Positions 50,261 to 58,880 of a stretch of DNA of 64,000 nucleotides are shown in pieces. This stretch comes from Centipeda artemidis DSM 19719 (GTDB taxonomy: Bacteria > Bacillota > Negativicutes > Selenomonadales > Selenomonadaceae). A program made the position numbers and the translations under genes. The notes beneath the pieces are model-generated. The model was not told the DNA's origin and searched no databases. It saw only the letters and a program-made list of their open reading frames with translations. Numbering within the stretch: the first letter of the stretch is position 1; every line of letters begins with the position of its first letter. Location of the stretch: the NCBI RefSeq assembly GCF_000426665.1, contig NZ_AUFU01000001.1:532605-596604 (forward strand), given 5' to 3'.

Positions 50261-50297
50261 GCAGGAAATCCGGCTGCGCAACAGCTAAATTTCCTGC
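50261..50297 (-). terminator. Hairpin between the two cobalamin riboswitches
   Basis: GCAGGAAAT (50297-50289) pairs with ATTTCCTGC (50269-50261), followed on the minus strand by the moderately T-rich TTATTTATT. It would end a transcript carrying riboswitch A before promoter B. The 140 bases upstream (50298-50440) hold small hairpins and no convincing gene; a 17-codon frame from the ATG in AAAATGGGG lacks a placed ribosome site. Confidence 0.5.
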
Positions 50298-50439
50298 TTC
50301 ATTTCATGTACTGTAAGCTGCGCTGCAAACCCTAACACCCGAGATCGTCCGCCCCATTTTTGGCAATAAAATACCGGCGGAAAGCTGAACCTCTCCTAAA
50401 TGCTGAAGTACGTAAAGCGCATACTTTACATAAATAACA

Positions 50440-50597
50440 GACCTCAGTCGGTACCCCGGCTTAGGATCGTCGCCCATTCATCCCTTTGTAAGAGGACTAC
50501 GATGAATAAACTCCCCTTCACGGCTGCGCTACAGCGTTGAAATCACATCAAACTTCCCCGTAAAGCTTTGCAGCAAGTCACAAAACACCTGATGTCC
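50440..50597 (-). promoter_or_regulatory. Cobalamin riboswitch A, divergent copy
   Basis: A second aptamer-like element upstream of riboswitch B on the same strand. Elements in order: CATCAGGTGTTTTGTGACTT, GGGGAAGTTTGATGTGATTT, the core GCTGTAGCGCAGCCGTGAA (50536-50518) and a B12 box variant AAGCCGGGGTACCGACTG (50462-50445) preceded by CGATCCT. Each maps to the matching part of riboswitch B, but with base changes. It has its own promoter yet no gene before the hairpin at 50261-50297. It may be an orphan left by a gene loss or a working tandem controller. Confidence 0.7.
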
Positions 50598-50660
50598 TTA
50601 TTCAATTTTTACGATAAATAATATTCGGTAAATTCCTCCCGTTATATATAAATCTATCTT

Positions 50661-50689
50661 ATTCTACCATAACGGTAAAGTAATTTCAA
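50661..50689 (-). promoter_or_regulatory. Promoter of cobalamin riboswitch A
   Basis: TTGAAA (50689-50684), a 17-base spacer and TAGAAT (50666-50661) on the minus strand, about 60 bases before the aptamer. The surrounding sequence is AT-rich and noncoding. Confidence 0.65.
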
Positions 50690-50732
50690 TCCAATTATAA
50701 ATTTTTACATACAATTCGTCAAGCCATATACT

Positions 50733-52052
50733 TCATTTCTCCACGCGCACACGATCCATCTCCGTACCGTCAGGCAGGAAGCACGCGATCTCAATGCCGG
50801 TCGCGCCGACCTCCATCGTGAGGTAGTTGTCGGTCTCGGGCTGCGGGAGCGTCACATCGTCCATCGCGTGATCCACCCACAGATTCGGATAGCGGACGTT
50901 GCCCGCGACACCCGTGAGGATGTAGAGCGGTCCCCTTTTGTCTGGCTGCTTTGCGAATCCGTAGATATGCCCGCGATTGCGATAGGTGTGCAAGTGCGCC
51001 GTATATACGATGTCTATGCCCAGTTCATCAAACAGCGGCATCCATAGGTTCCCGTCCTCGCTGAATCCCTCCGTGCGCTCGGGGCGCCCGTTGATGCGGT
51101 ATTGCAGGACATCTTTGTGCATCATGACGATATTCCACTTTTTCCGGTGTGCCGCCATGTCGCGGCGAATCCATGCCTGCTGCTCCTCCACGAGCCCGGG
51201 TATAAATTCGTCAAGCTCCTGCTGCATTGTATTGAGGACGATGTAATGGACGCTGCCGAAATCAAATGAGTAGTAGTACCGCTCAAACTGCGCGCTGCCG
51301 TTTGCGGGCACGTCGAAATAGTGCAGATACGCCTCCGGCAGACGTACCTTCCAATCACGGTTATACGTTTCATGATTGCCCATCACGGGGACGAAGGGCA
51401 GCGCGTGCAGCATGTCGGCGTCAAATCCCTCGAACCACGCCGCCCACTGCGAACGATCCTCGCCATTGTCCACAAGGTCACCCATGTTGCAGTAGACGGC
51501 CGCATCACGGTTGCGCTCCCACGCGCCGCGCGCCACATTCTGCCAGTCCGTATAGTCGCTCGACTGTGAATCCGGGAAGATGATCATTTTATACGGTGCG
51601 TCCTCGGCAGGTGCCGCGAGCGGCATCCACGCCGTCGCAGCATCACCGGCGCGCACGCGGTATTCGTACGACGTGCCGGGCGTCAGCTCGTCAATCGCCG
51701 CTGCGTATTGATAGACGGTCACGCCGTCGTCTGTAAAGCCCGCATCGCGCACATCAAAAGAACGCGTCTCCGTCTGCCCCGCCGTGCGCAGCTCGACGAC
51801 CTGATCCGCCGCAGGCGTGGGCATCTCCCACATGAGGACGCGCGCACGCCCCGTATCCTGCGTGACGATCTGCCGCAGATAATTTACGCGCAGCTCGGCA
51901 AAGAATTTGCGCTCCGCGGTCTCGACCACCGTGCGCCCGCAGCCCGTCCCCAAAAAGAGCGCGCCGCCCGCAGCGAGGACGCCCGCGGCGGCAGCGCCCT
52001 TAATAAAGGAACGCCGCGTCAAACGGTGCTCTGTCTCGTTATGTTCTCCCAT
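50733..52052 (-). CDS. Tat-exported metallophosphoesterase (purple acid phosphatase-like)
   Basis: 439 residues. A twin-arginine signal (TRRSFIKGAAAAG, 12-24) ends at a lipobox-like GTGC (Cys38), so a folded, possibly lipid-anchored enzyme is exported. An FN3-like domain (about 55-150) precedes the calcineurin-type domain. Its metal ligands are visible in IIFPDSQ, NMGDLVDNGED, VMGNHETY, MMHKDV and TAHLHTY. This order matches purple acid phosphatase-like and phosphodiesterase families; the substrate is unknown. The second of two adjacent ATG codons (52052) has better spacing from AAGGGG. It is transcribed from a MerR-type promoter, divergent from purB. Confidence 0.85.
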   Translation of the reverse strand: MGEHNETEHRLTRRSFIKGAAAAGVLAAGGALFLGTGCGRTVVETAERKFFAELRVNYLRQIVTQDTGRARVLMWEMPTPAADQVVELRTAGQTETRSFDVRDAGFTDDGVTVYQYAAAIDELTPGTSYEYRVRAGDAATAWMPLAAPAEDAPYKMIIFPDSQSSDYTDWQNVARGAWERNRDAAVYCNMGDLVDNGEDRSQWAAWFEGFDADMLHALPFVPVMGNHETYNRDWKVRLPEAYLHYFDVPANGSAQFERYYYSFDFGSVHYIVLNTMQQELDEFIPGLVEEQQAWIRRDMAAHRKKWNIVMMHKDVLQYRINGRPERTEGFSEDGNLWMPLFDELGIDIVYTAHLHTYRNRGHIYGFAKQPDKRGPLYILTGVAGNVRYPNLWVDHAMDDVTLPQPETDNYLTMEVGATGIEIACFLPDGTEMDRVRVEK

Positions 52053-52091
52053 CATATTCCCCTTTTTATACTGTCAAATACCTGTCCGTCA

Positions 52092-52122
52092 AATATAATA
52101 CTAGGAGCGCACTCTAAGTCAA
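52092..52122 (-). promoter_or_regulatory. MerR-type promoter and operator of the phosphoesterase gene
   Basis: TTGACT (52122-52117) and TATATT (52097-52092) are separated by 19 bases, the over-long spacer typical of MerR-activated promoters. The spacer carries the inverted repeat CTTAGAGTGCGCTCCTAG (52118-52101). A second, similar palindrome TAGAGTGTACTA lies just upstream (52134-52123). No MerR gene is in the window. A TATTAT -10 with a 16-base spacer is an alternative reading. Confidence 0.6.
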
Positions 52123-52190
52123 TAGTACACTCTAAATTTTTACTATGGTGCCATACTCTATCGAATGATTTCCCGCGTTCGTTGTTTTCG

Positions 52191-52219
52191 TTGACATGCG
52201 GCGGCTTGCGATATATGAT
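52191..52219 (+). promoter_or_regulatory. Promoter of purB-purA
   Basis: Consensus TTGACA (52191-52196), a 17-base spacer and TATGAT (52214-52219). The leader to the purB ATG is about 37 bases, with no purine riboswitch. Confidence 0.85.
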
Positions 52220-52262
52220 ATAGATGTTGTTTTATGTCTGTGAGCATGAGCAGGAGGATAAG

Positions 52263-53555
52263 ATGATAGAGCGCTATACGCGGCCGGAGATGGGGCGTCT
52301 CTGGTCGATCGAGAACGAGTGGCAGACCATTCTAAATGTCGAGATCGCGGCGTGCGAAGCGATGGCGGAGCTGGGCGAGATCCCCGCCGCCGCGGTGGAG
52401 AACATCCGCCGCACGGCGAAGTTCGACGTTGCCCGCATCAACGAGATCGAAAAGACGACCGACCACGACATCATCGCCTTCCTCACGAACCTTGAGGAAA
52501 ATGTCGGCGAGGATTCAAAGTATATCCACAAGGGGCTCACCTCGAGCGATGTGAAGGACACGGCGTACTGCATCATGATGCGTGACGCCGCGGGGCTGAT
52601 CCTAGGCGGGCTTCGTAAATTCCGCGAAGTGCTCCGCCGCCGCGCAGATGAGTTTCGCCATACACCGTGTATCGGACGTACGCACGGCATCCATGCGGAG
52701 CCTATGACGTTCGGACTCAAGCTCCTCCTCTGGAGCGCTGAGATCGAACGCGACATCGAGCGGCTGACGCGTGCGCAGGAGATCGTCTCGGTCGGTAAAC
52801 TCTCGGGCGCAGTCGGTACTTACTCCAACATCGACATGCGCATCGAGGAGCTGACGTGCAAACGTCTCGGTCTCACGCCCGTCCGTCTCGCAACGCAGGT
52901 CATCCAGCGCGACCGCCACGCCGAGCTCGTCACGACGCTCGCGATCATCGCGGGCACGATGGAGAAGATCGCGACCGAAATCCGCAACCTCCAACGCACG
53001 GATATCCGCGAGGCGGAGGAGTTCTTCAAGGCGGGACAAAAGGGCTCGTCCGCGATGCCGCACAAGCGCAACCCCATCAACTGCGAGCGCGTCTCGGGCA
53101 TGGCGCGTCTCGTACGCGGCAACGCCGTCGCGGCGCTCGAGGACATGACGCTCTGGCATGAGCGCGACATCTCGCACTCCTCCGTCGAACGCGTCATCCT
53201 GCCGGACAGCACGATCAACGTGGACTACTGCCTCGCAAAGCTGACAAACATCGTCGACAAGCTCCTCGTCTATCCCGATGCGATGCTCCACAACATGGGG
53301 CGCACGGGCGGGCTCATCTACAGTCAGCGCATCCTCACTGCGCTCGTTAATAAGGGCGTCATGCGCCAGACAGCGTATGTATGGGTGCAGCGCAACGCCA
53401 TGAAGCGCTGGCTCGAGAAAGAGGATTTCCGCACGAATGTCGAGCGGGATGAGGACATCTCCAAGTATTTAACCATGCAAGAGATAGACGACTGCTTTGA
53501 TTATAAGTATTTCCTCCGCAATGTGGATGAAATCTTCAAGCGTTTTGACCTGTAA
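52263..53555 (+). CDS. purB: Adenylosuccinate lyase
   Basis: Catalyses two fumarate-releasing steps of purine synthesis (SAICAR to AICAR, adenylosuccinate to AMP). 430 residues; fumarase/aspartase superfamily signature GSSAMPHKRNPINCERVSG with the catalytic Ser, plus GRTHGIHAEPMTFG and YCIMMRDAAGL regions. The ATG at 52263 (MIERYTRPEM) follows AGGAGGATAAG; an upstream in-frame start lacks a ribosome site. purA follows after 37 bases, so both steps from IMP to AMP are encoded together. Confidence 0.97.
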   Translation: MIERYTRPEMGRLWSIENEWQTILNVEIAACEAMAELGEIPAAAVENIRRTAKFDVARINEIEKTTDHDIIAFLTNLEENVGEDSKYIHKGLTSSDVKDTAYCIMMRDAAGLILGGLRKFREVLRRRADEFRHTPCIGRTHGIHAEPMTFGLKLLLWSAEIERDIERLTRAQEIVSVGKLSGAVGTYSNIDMRIEELTCKRLGLTPVRLATQVIQRDRHAELVTTLAIIAGTMEKIATEIRNLQRTDIREAEEFFKAGQKGSSAMPHKRNPINCERVSGMARLVRGNAVAALEDMTLWHERDISHSSVERVILPDSTINVDYCLAKLTNIVDKLLVYPDAMLHNMGRTGGLIYSQRILTALVNKGVMRQTAYVWVQRNAMKRWLEKEDFRTNVERDEDISKYLTMQEIDDCFDYKYFLRNVDEIFKRFDL

Positions 53556-53592
53556 AGGGAACAGGTTTTGATAAAAAAAGGGGACTGAGCAT

Positions 53593-54879
53593 ATGTCAAC
53601 CATCGTTATCACAGGTACGCAATGGGGCGACGAGGGAAAGGGAAAGATCGTCGACTATCTCGCGGAGCAGGCGGATACCGTCGTTCGCTATCAGGGCGGC
53701 TGCAACGCGGGACACACGGTCGTCGCCGCAGGTGAGGAGTACAAGCTGCGCCTGCTGCCGTCGGGCATTCTCTACAAGGGGACGCATAATATCATCGCGA
53801 ACGGGGTCGCCTTTGATCCCGAGGTCTGTTTGCAGGAGATGGATGCTCTCGCATCGCGCGGCATCGACGTGTCGCATATCCGCATCTCCGACCGCGCCCA
53901 TGTAGTCATGCCCTACCACCGCCTGATGGACGGCATCGGCGATGCGCAGCGCGGCGCGGACAAGATCGGCACGACGGGGCGCGGCATCGGCCCCTGCTAC
54001 ATGGATCGCGACGACCGCGTCGGCATCCGCGTCTGTGATCTCATGGACGGCGACGAGTTTGCGAAAAAGCTCAAAAAGAACCTCGCGCGCAAGAACGCTG
54101 AGCTCGCGGCGGCATACGACCACGCGCCCCTCGTCTACGAGGAGGTGCTCGCCGAGTACAAGGGCTACGCCGAGCGTCTGCGCCCGCTCGTCACCGATAC
54201 GATCCCGCTCATCAACGAGGAGATCGCAGAGGGGCGCAAGATCCTCTTTGAGGGCGCACAGGCGACGATGCTCGACATCGACTACGGCACCTATCCGTAT
54301 GTCACCGCCTCGCATCCCATCTCGGGCGGCGTCACCATCGGCGCGGGCGTTGCGCCGAAGAAGATCGATACGGTCATCGGCGTCGTCAAGGCATACTGCA
54401 CGCGCGTCGGCGAAGGCCCTTTCCCCACCGAGCAGCTGAACGATATCGGCGAGGAGCTGCGCCGCGCAGGGCACGAGTTCGGCACGGTGACGGGGCGTCC
54501 GCGCCGCACGGGCTGGCTCGACGCCGTTGTCGTCTGCCACGCGGGGATGCTCTCGGGCATCGACTACATGGCGGTCACGCGTCTCGATATCCTCGACGGA
54601 TTTGACGAAATCAAGATCTGCACGGGCTACCGGCACAAGGGCGATGTGCTGAAGGGTGTCCCCGCGAGCCTGAACGTCCTCGCCGAGGTCGAGCCGATCT
54701 ACGAGACCTTCCCGGGGTGGAAGACCGACATCTCCAGCATCCGCAGCTACGACGCGCTCCCCGAGAACGCGCGCCGCTACCTCACGCGCATGGCTGAGGT
54801 CACGGGCATCGCCCTCGGCATCGTCTCCGTCGGTCCCTCGCGCGAGCAGACCATCGTGCTCGCGGAGAAGTTGTTCTAA
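53593..54879 (+). CDS. purA: Adenylosuccinate synthetase
   Basis: Joins IMP and aspartate with GTP, the first committed step to AMP. 428 residues of normal length. N-terminal GTP-binding TQWGDEGKGKIVDYLA with the catalytic Asp, GGCNAGHTVV with the catalytic His, TTGRGIGPCYMDRDDR, FEGAQATMLDIDYGTYPYVT and the C-terminal GPSREQTIVL are intact. The ATG follows AAAAGGGGA. It is the last gene of the unit. Confidence 0.98.
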   Translation: MSTIVITGTQWGDEGKGKIVDYLAEQADTVVRYQGGCNAGHTVVAAGEEYKLRLLPSGILYKGTHNIIANGVAFDPEVCLQEMDALASRGIDVSHIRISDRAHVVMPYHRLMDGIGDAQRGADKIGTTGRGIGPCYMDRDDRVGIRVCDLMDGDEFAKKLKKNLARKNAELAAAYDHAPLVYEEVLAEYKGYAERLRPLVTDTIPLINEEIAEGRKILFEGAQATMLDIDYGTYPYVTASHPISGGVTIGAGVAPKKIDTVIGVVKAYCTRVGEGPFPTEQLNDIGEELRRAGHEFGTVTGRPRRTGWLDAVVVCHAGMLSGIDYMAVTRLDILDGFDEIKICTGYRHKGDVLKGVPASLNVLAEVEPIYETFPGWKTDISSIRSYDALPENARRYLTRMAEVTGIALGIVSVGPSREQTIVLAEKLF

Positions 54880-54895
54880 CGACACAGCATATAGA

Positions 54896-54936
54896 AAAAC
54901 GGCACAGATCACGCATCACGCGCCTGTGCCGTTTTC
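54896..54936. terminator. Bidirectional terminator between purA and the citrate transporter gene
   Basis: AAAACGGCACAG pairs with CTGTGCCGTTTT, giving T runs on both strands between convergent genes. Confidence 0.85.
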
Positions 54937-54963
54937 GTATGCATTACAAGTTTTTCACATTGT

Positions 54964-56289
54964 CTAGACGACGACAATCCCCAGCAAGATGGCAAAGAAC
55001 AGTGAAATGATGGAGAGCAGCCAAAGCCACGGCATACAGAACCGCAGGAGATCCTTGATGGAGATACCTGCGAGGCCGCAGCAGAGGAAGGTCGTCGCCG
55101 CGTGCGGCGTGACGAGGACGGCAAAGTTCTTGCCGATCAGCATAGCATGCGACATGTTTTCGGGAGAGATGCCGTACTGCTCGCCGACGCCGATCGCAAG
55201 CGGCAGGAGGCCGAAGAAATACGGACTCGTGCCGAGCATCATACCGATCGGCACGGCGAATATTCCCATGACGATATGGAAGTACGGCCCGAGGAATCCC
55301 GGGATGATCATGACGAGCGTCTCGGCCATCGCCTCGAGCATCTTGCTGCCCGTCAATACGCCGAGGAACACGCCTGACGCGAGGAGGATCATCGGCACGC
55401 CGAGCGCCTCACCCGCATGTGCGCGAATACGCGCCCCCTGCATCTTCGGATCGGGGAAGTTCACGATAAGAGCAATGGAAAGCCCGATCATGAAGGCGGC
55501 ATACAGCTGAATCTTCGTAAAGCAAAGCAGTGCGATGACACCGACCGTGAGCAGGAGATTGAACCAGAAGAGTTTCGGGCGCTTGAGCGCCGCCGCTTCC
55601 TCCGCGGTGACCTGCTTCGCGGACGAGGCGTCCTCATCGAGCTGCGCCGCCTTGCCCGTCGGCACGGCGCCCGCGCCGCGCCGTTTTTCCAGAATGCCCA
55701 TAAAGGCGGCGAAGACGAGCACCATGCCGATGCCGACGATTTGCAGTGGGATCAGCGTGTGCCAGAGTGCATTGACGTCCGTATCGAGGATCACTCCGAC
55801 GCGTGCGACGGGACCGCCCCACGGCAAGAGGTTCATGATACTCATCGCCGCGCCGATGATGACGCAGAGGACTACAGGACGGATATGCAGCCGTTTGTAG
55901 ATTGGCAGCATCGCGGGGATCGTCACGAGCAGCGTTGCGGCGAGCGCGCCGTCGAGATGGGCGATCGTGGCGATGCACGCCGTCGCCACCGTGACGAGAA
56001 CGACGTTCGATCCCGCGTGTTTTACGAGGAAGTCGACGAGCGGATCGAACAGCCCGACCTCCGACATGATGGAGAAATAGACGATGGAGAAGATAAAGAG
56101 CACGGCGACCGGCATGGTCGTCGTTACGCCGCTCTTGACGAACTCTGCAATCTGCGCAAAATCAAAGCCGCAGACAATGGCGCAGACGATCGGCACGATG
56201 ACAAATACCGGCGTTGGATGCGCCTTCGTTTGCAGCAGGCAGTAGATGATTAGAAAAATCATGACAAAGCCGGTGATGGCCAACAGCAT
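54964..56289 (-). CDS. CitMHS-family citrate transporter
   Basis: A 441-residue membrane protein with about 11-12 hydrophobic segments, starting MLLAITGFVMIFLIIYCLL. The sequence matches the CitMHS citrate-metal:proton symporter group (HLDGALAATLLVTIPAMLPI, NLLPWGGPVARVGVIL, HAATTFLCCGLAGI). The ATG at 56289 follows AAAAGGAGGG; an upstream start would include the ribosome site. It is the last gene of the citDEFG transcript, which supports citrate as substrate. Confidence 0.88.
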   Translation of the reverse strand: MLLAITGFVMIFLIIYCLLQTKAHPTPVFVIVPIVCAIVCGFDFAQIAEFVKSGVTTTMPVAVLFIFSIVYFSIMSEVGLFDPLVDFLVKHAGSNVVLVTVATACIATIAHLDGALAATLLVTIPAMLPIYKRLHIRPVVLCVIIGAAMSIMNLLPWGGPVARVGVILDTDVNALWHTLIPLQIVGIGMVLVFAAFMGILEKRRGAGAVPTGKAAQLDEDASSAKQVTAEEAAALKRPKLFWFNLLLTVGVIALLCFTKIQLYAAFMIGLSIALIVNFPDPKMQGARIRAHAGEALGVPMILLASGVFLGVLTGSKMLEAMAETLVMIIPGFLGPYFHIVMGIFAVPIGMMLGTSPYFFGLLPLAIGVGEQYGISPENMSHAMLIGKNFAVLVTPHAATTFLCCGLAGISIKDLLRFCMPWLWLLSIISLFFAILLGIVVV

Positions 56290-56331
56290 AAAAGTCCCTC
56301 CTTTTATGTATTTCATCAGCGTACGGGGACG

Positions 56332-57186
56332 TTATCCCTCCGCACGTTCGAGCGCATAGAGAAAATGAGTGACAGCGACGAGATCCGCCGATCCGCCCGG
56401 ACTAATCCACTTGTGAATAAAGTCTTCGTCCATCTGCAGGATTGCCGCGCGGCCTTCGGGTGCCGCCATTCCGCCGAGCGCTTCGGCGCGCCGCGCTGTC
56501 GCCTGCACTTCATGCAGGACACCGAGGTGGTGGCGGCTGAGGATATTCGTATCATCATTGAGTGTGATGAGCGTAATGAGGACGTCGACGAGTGCGTCGT
56601 TCATGGGCAGCCCCTGATCCATCAGCGCGCGATAGAGCGGCAAAGCGATACGGCGCACAAGGGGGAACCCTGCCTCTGCCGTCCCGCGCGCACCCGTCGC
56701 ACCGCAGGCGAGGTACGCCGCATCTCCTTTCGTCTCGGGAGCGCAAACATCCAGACCATCGAAGTGGCGACGGCAGATCCCTGCACAGATCTCTTTGACG
56801 AGATCAAGCACACACTCCGCCGTGCATTTTTTACCCCGCCGCAGCGCCAGCCCCGCAGCGCCAAGGAGCACGCCGAAGCTAAAGATCGCCCCCTTGTGCG
56901 TATTGACGCCGCCGGTACGCACAAACATCGCGCGCTCCGCCTCCATGCCGACAGGGCGGAGCCGCGCAAGCAGTGCGGACGCGTCGCCCGTGTGCTCTGT
57001 GCCCGTGCGGACGAAGACGGACAGGAACGGCGCGATCGCCGCCGCCGAAACCTGAAAGGTGAAGAAGTCCATATCCGCATGCGCGCCGCAGTTCACACGG
57101 TCGACGAGCCCGGGTTTCGGCGTCGCCGCTGCCTCCGCAAGCAGAGCCTCAAGTGCGAGCGATGCAATTTGCGCAGCTCGATCCAT
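56332..57186 (-). CDS. citG: Triphosphoribosyl-dephospho-CoA synthase
   Basis: Makes the precursor of the citrate lyase prosthetic group from ATP and dephospho-CoA. 284 residues with the CitG/MdcB family features TPKPGLVDRVNCGAHADMDF near the N-terminus, GVNTHKGAIFSFGVLLGAAG in the middle and LNDDTNILSRHHL near residue 215. It is free-standing here, not fused to citX. It lies 122 bases after citF and 43 bases before the transporter gene. Confidence 0.93.
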   Translation of the reverse strand: MDRAAQIASLALEALLAEAAATPKPGLVDRVNCGAHADMDFFTFQVSAAAIAPFLSVFVRTGTEHTGDASALLARLRPVGMEAERAMFVRTGGVNTHKGAIFSFGVLLGAAGLALRRGKKCTAECVLDLVKEICAGICRRHFDGLDVCAPETKGDAAYLACGATGARGTAEAGFPLVRRIALPLYRALMDQGLPMNDALVDVLITLITLNDDTNILSRHHLGVLHEVQATARRAEALGGMAAPEGRAAILQMDEDFIHKWISPGGSADLVAVTHFLYALERAEG

Positions 57187-57307
57187 CCTTTCGTCACCTC
57201 ACTCCCTTGATATTTGGGAAATTGATCTTGCAGATGCCAAGTCTGCGCTGCGGGGGCATCCCACCGCCCCCTCTGAGTACGGTATGCGGAATTCCGCCGG
57301 CCGATCC

Positions 57308-58867
57308 TTAGAGCTGCAGCGGCTTGATCTTGCGTACGACGTCGAGGATCGTTCCGTCGCGCGCCTCAAGCACGGCGATGACCCGATCCTCCCATTCGAG
57401 TTCGTCGGGCGTGCCGACGAGACTGTACGCCTTCTCCTGCAGCGCCTCGATCGTCGTATGCGCGATGCCCGCCGCGTCAAGACATGCGACGAGATCTCTG
57501 CGCATGGGATTGACCGCGATGCCGTAATCCGTCACGACAACGTCCACACAGTCGCCCGGCGTCGTCACCGTAACGACCTTCTTGCAGACCGTCGCCATGC
57601 GCCCGCGCACGAGCGGCGTGACGATGATGCAGCATTTGCTCCCCGCGGCCGTGTCCGGATGTCCGCCGGGCGCGCCGCGCAGCACGCCGTCCGAGCCTGT
57701 CAACACGTTGACGTTGAAATCCGTGTCGACTTCGAGCGCCGCAAGTACGACGAAGTCCAGCTTGTTCACATACGCCCCTTTATTCGCGGGGTTCGCGTAT
57801 TCGCTCGTGGAGATCTCAAGGTGTTTGTCCGGATGAGCGGCGAGATGTTCGATTGCCTTTGTGTCAAAATCCTGGGTATCGAGGAGTCTCCGCACGAGCC
57901 CCTTGTCCATGAGATCGCAGATGTTGCCCCCCATGCCGCCGAGCGCAAAGCCCATCACGATGCCGCGTTCACGCATATAGGTCTCGAGATAGCGGTTGAC
58001 CGCAAGTGAAGGGCCGCCGACACCGGTTTGGAAGGAGAAACCGTCCTTAAAATACGGGGTTGCGGCGATGATCTTCGCGCAGCTTTCCGCCATCATCAGG
58101 TTGCGCGGGTCCTCCGTGACGCGGGCTTCTTTCGTACCGATTTTTTTCGGATCGCCGATCTCGTCTACAACCACGACATAGTCCACGTCGATCGCGGCGA
58201 TCGGCGCGGGCGAATTCGGAAACGGGACGAGCGTATCCGTGATGACAACAACATGGTCGGCATAGCGTGAATCAGCGACCGCATAGCCAAGTGTTCCGCA
58301 GTTGTTCTTTCCTCCCGTGCCGTTCGCATTGCCGTAGTCGTCAGCCGCAGACGCCGCGATAAAGCTGATATCGATCGTAAGCTCGCCTGTCTCAATCGCG
58401 CGCGGACGCCCACCGTGACTGCGGATGACCGCGGGCGTCTTGAGCTTGCCGGCGGAGATCACCTCGCCGATGCGGCCGCGTACACCGGAGGACTGAACAC
58501 CGATGATCTTCTCCTGCTCGATGTAGTCCGCCAAAAGATCCTGCGCGCTGCCGAGCGAAGTCGTTGCAACGGTGAGATCCTTCAGCCCCATCTCCTCCAC
58601 GAGCACTTTCATGACCATGCTCGTCACATAGTCGCCGTTGCGAAAAGCATGATGGAACGAGACGGTCATGCCGTCGCGCGCACCGCATTTCTCACATGCC
58701 TCGCGGATCGAAGCGACGACCTTTGACGCCTGCGGCCGCTCCGCCCGGCACACGCGCGGCCCGACCTTGCGGAAATATTGACCGTCCTTATGATATTTCC
58801 CCCGGTAGACCTCTTTGCCGTCCGTCAGGAGCGCATCCGGGATCTCTCTGCCCACTGCGTTTTTCAT
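57308..58867 (-). CDS. citF: Citrate lyase alpha subunit (citrate:acetyl-ACP transferase)
   Basis: 519 residues. Exchanges the acetyl group on the acyl carrier protein for citrate, the first half of citrate cleavage. Family features: TVSFHHAFRNGDYV, VQSSGVRGRIGEVIS, IRSHGGRPRAIETGE, TGVGGPSLAVNRYL and CVDVVVTDYGIAVNP. The ATG at 58867 follows AAAGGAGGCG and lies 13 bases after citE. It works in a complex with CitD and CitE. Confidence 0.97.
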   Translation of the reverse strand: MKNAVGREIPDALLTDGKEVYRGKYHKDGQYFRKVGPRVCRAERPQASKVVASIREACEKCGARDGMTVSFHHAFRNGDYVTSMVMKVLVEEMGLKDLTVATTSLGSAQDLLADYIEQEKIIGVQSSGVRGRIGEVISAGKLKTPAVIRSHGGRPRAIETGELTIDISFIAASAADDYGNANGTGGKNNCGTLGYAVADSRYADHVVVITDTLVPFPNSPAPIAAIDVDYVVVVDEIGDPKKIGTKEARVTEDPRNLMMAESCAKIIAATPYFKDGFSFQTGVGGPSLAVNRYLETYMRERGIVMGFALGGMGGNICDLMDKGLVRRLLDTQDFDTKAIEHLAAHPDKHLEISTSEYANPANKGAYVNKLDFVVLAALEVDTDFNVNVLTGSDGVLRGAPGGHPDTAAGSKCCIIVTPLVRGRMATVCKKVVTVTTPGDCVDVVVTDYGIAVNPMRRDLVACLDAAGIAHTTIEALQEKAYSLVGTPDELEWEDRVIAVLEARDGTILDVVRKIKPLQL

Positions 58868-58880
58868 CGAATCGCCTCCT

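Noticed and set aside
53596..54912. 438-codon minus-strand open frame opposite purA
   Set aside because: Almost exact antisense of purA; no independent signals.
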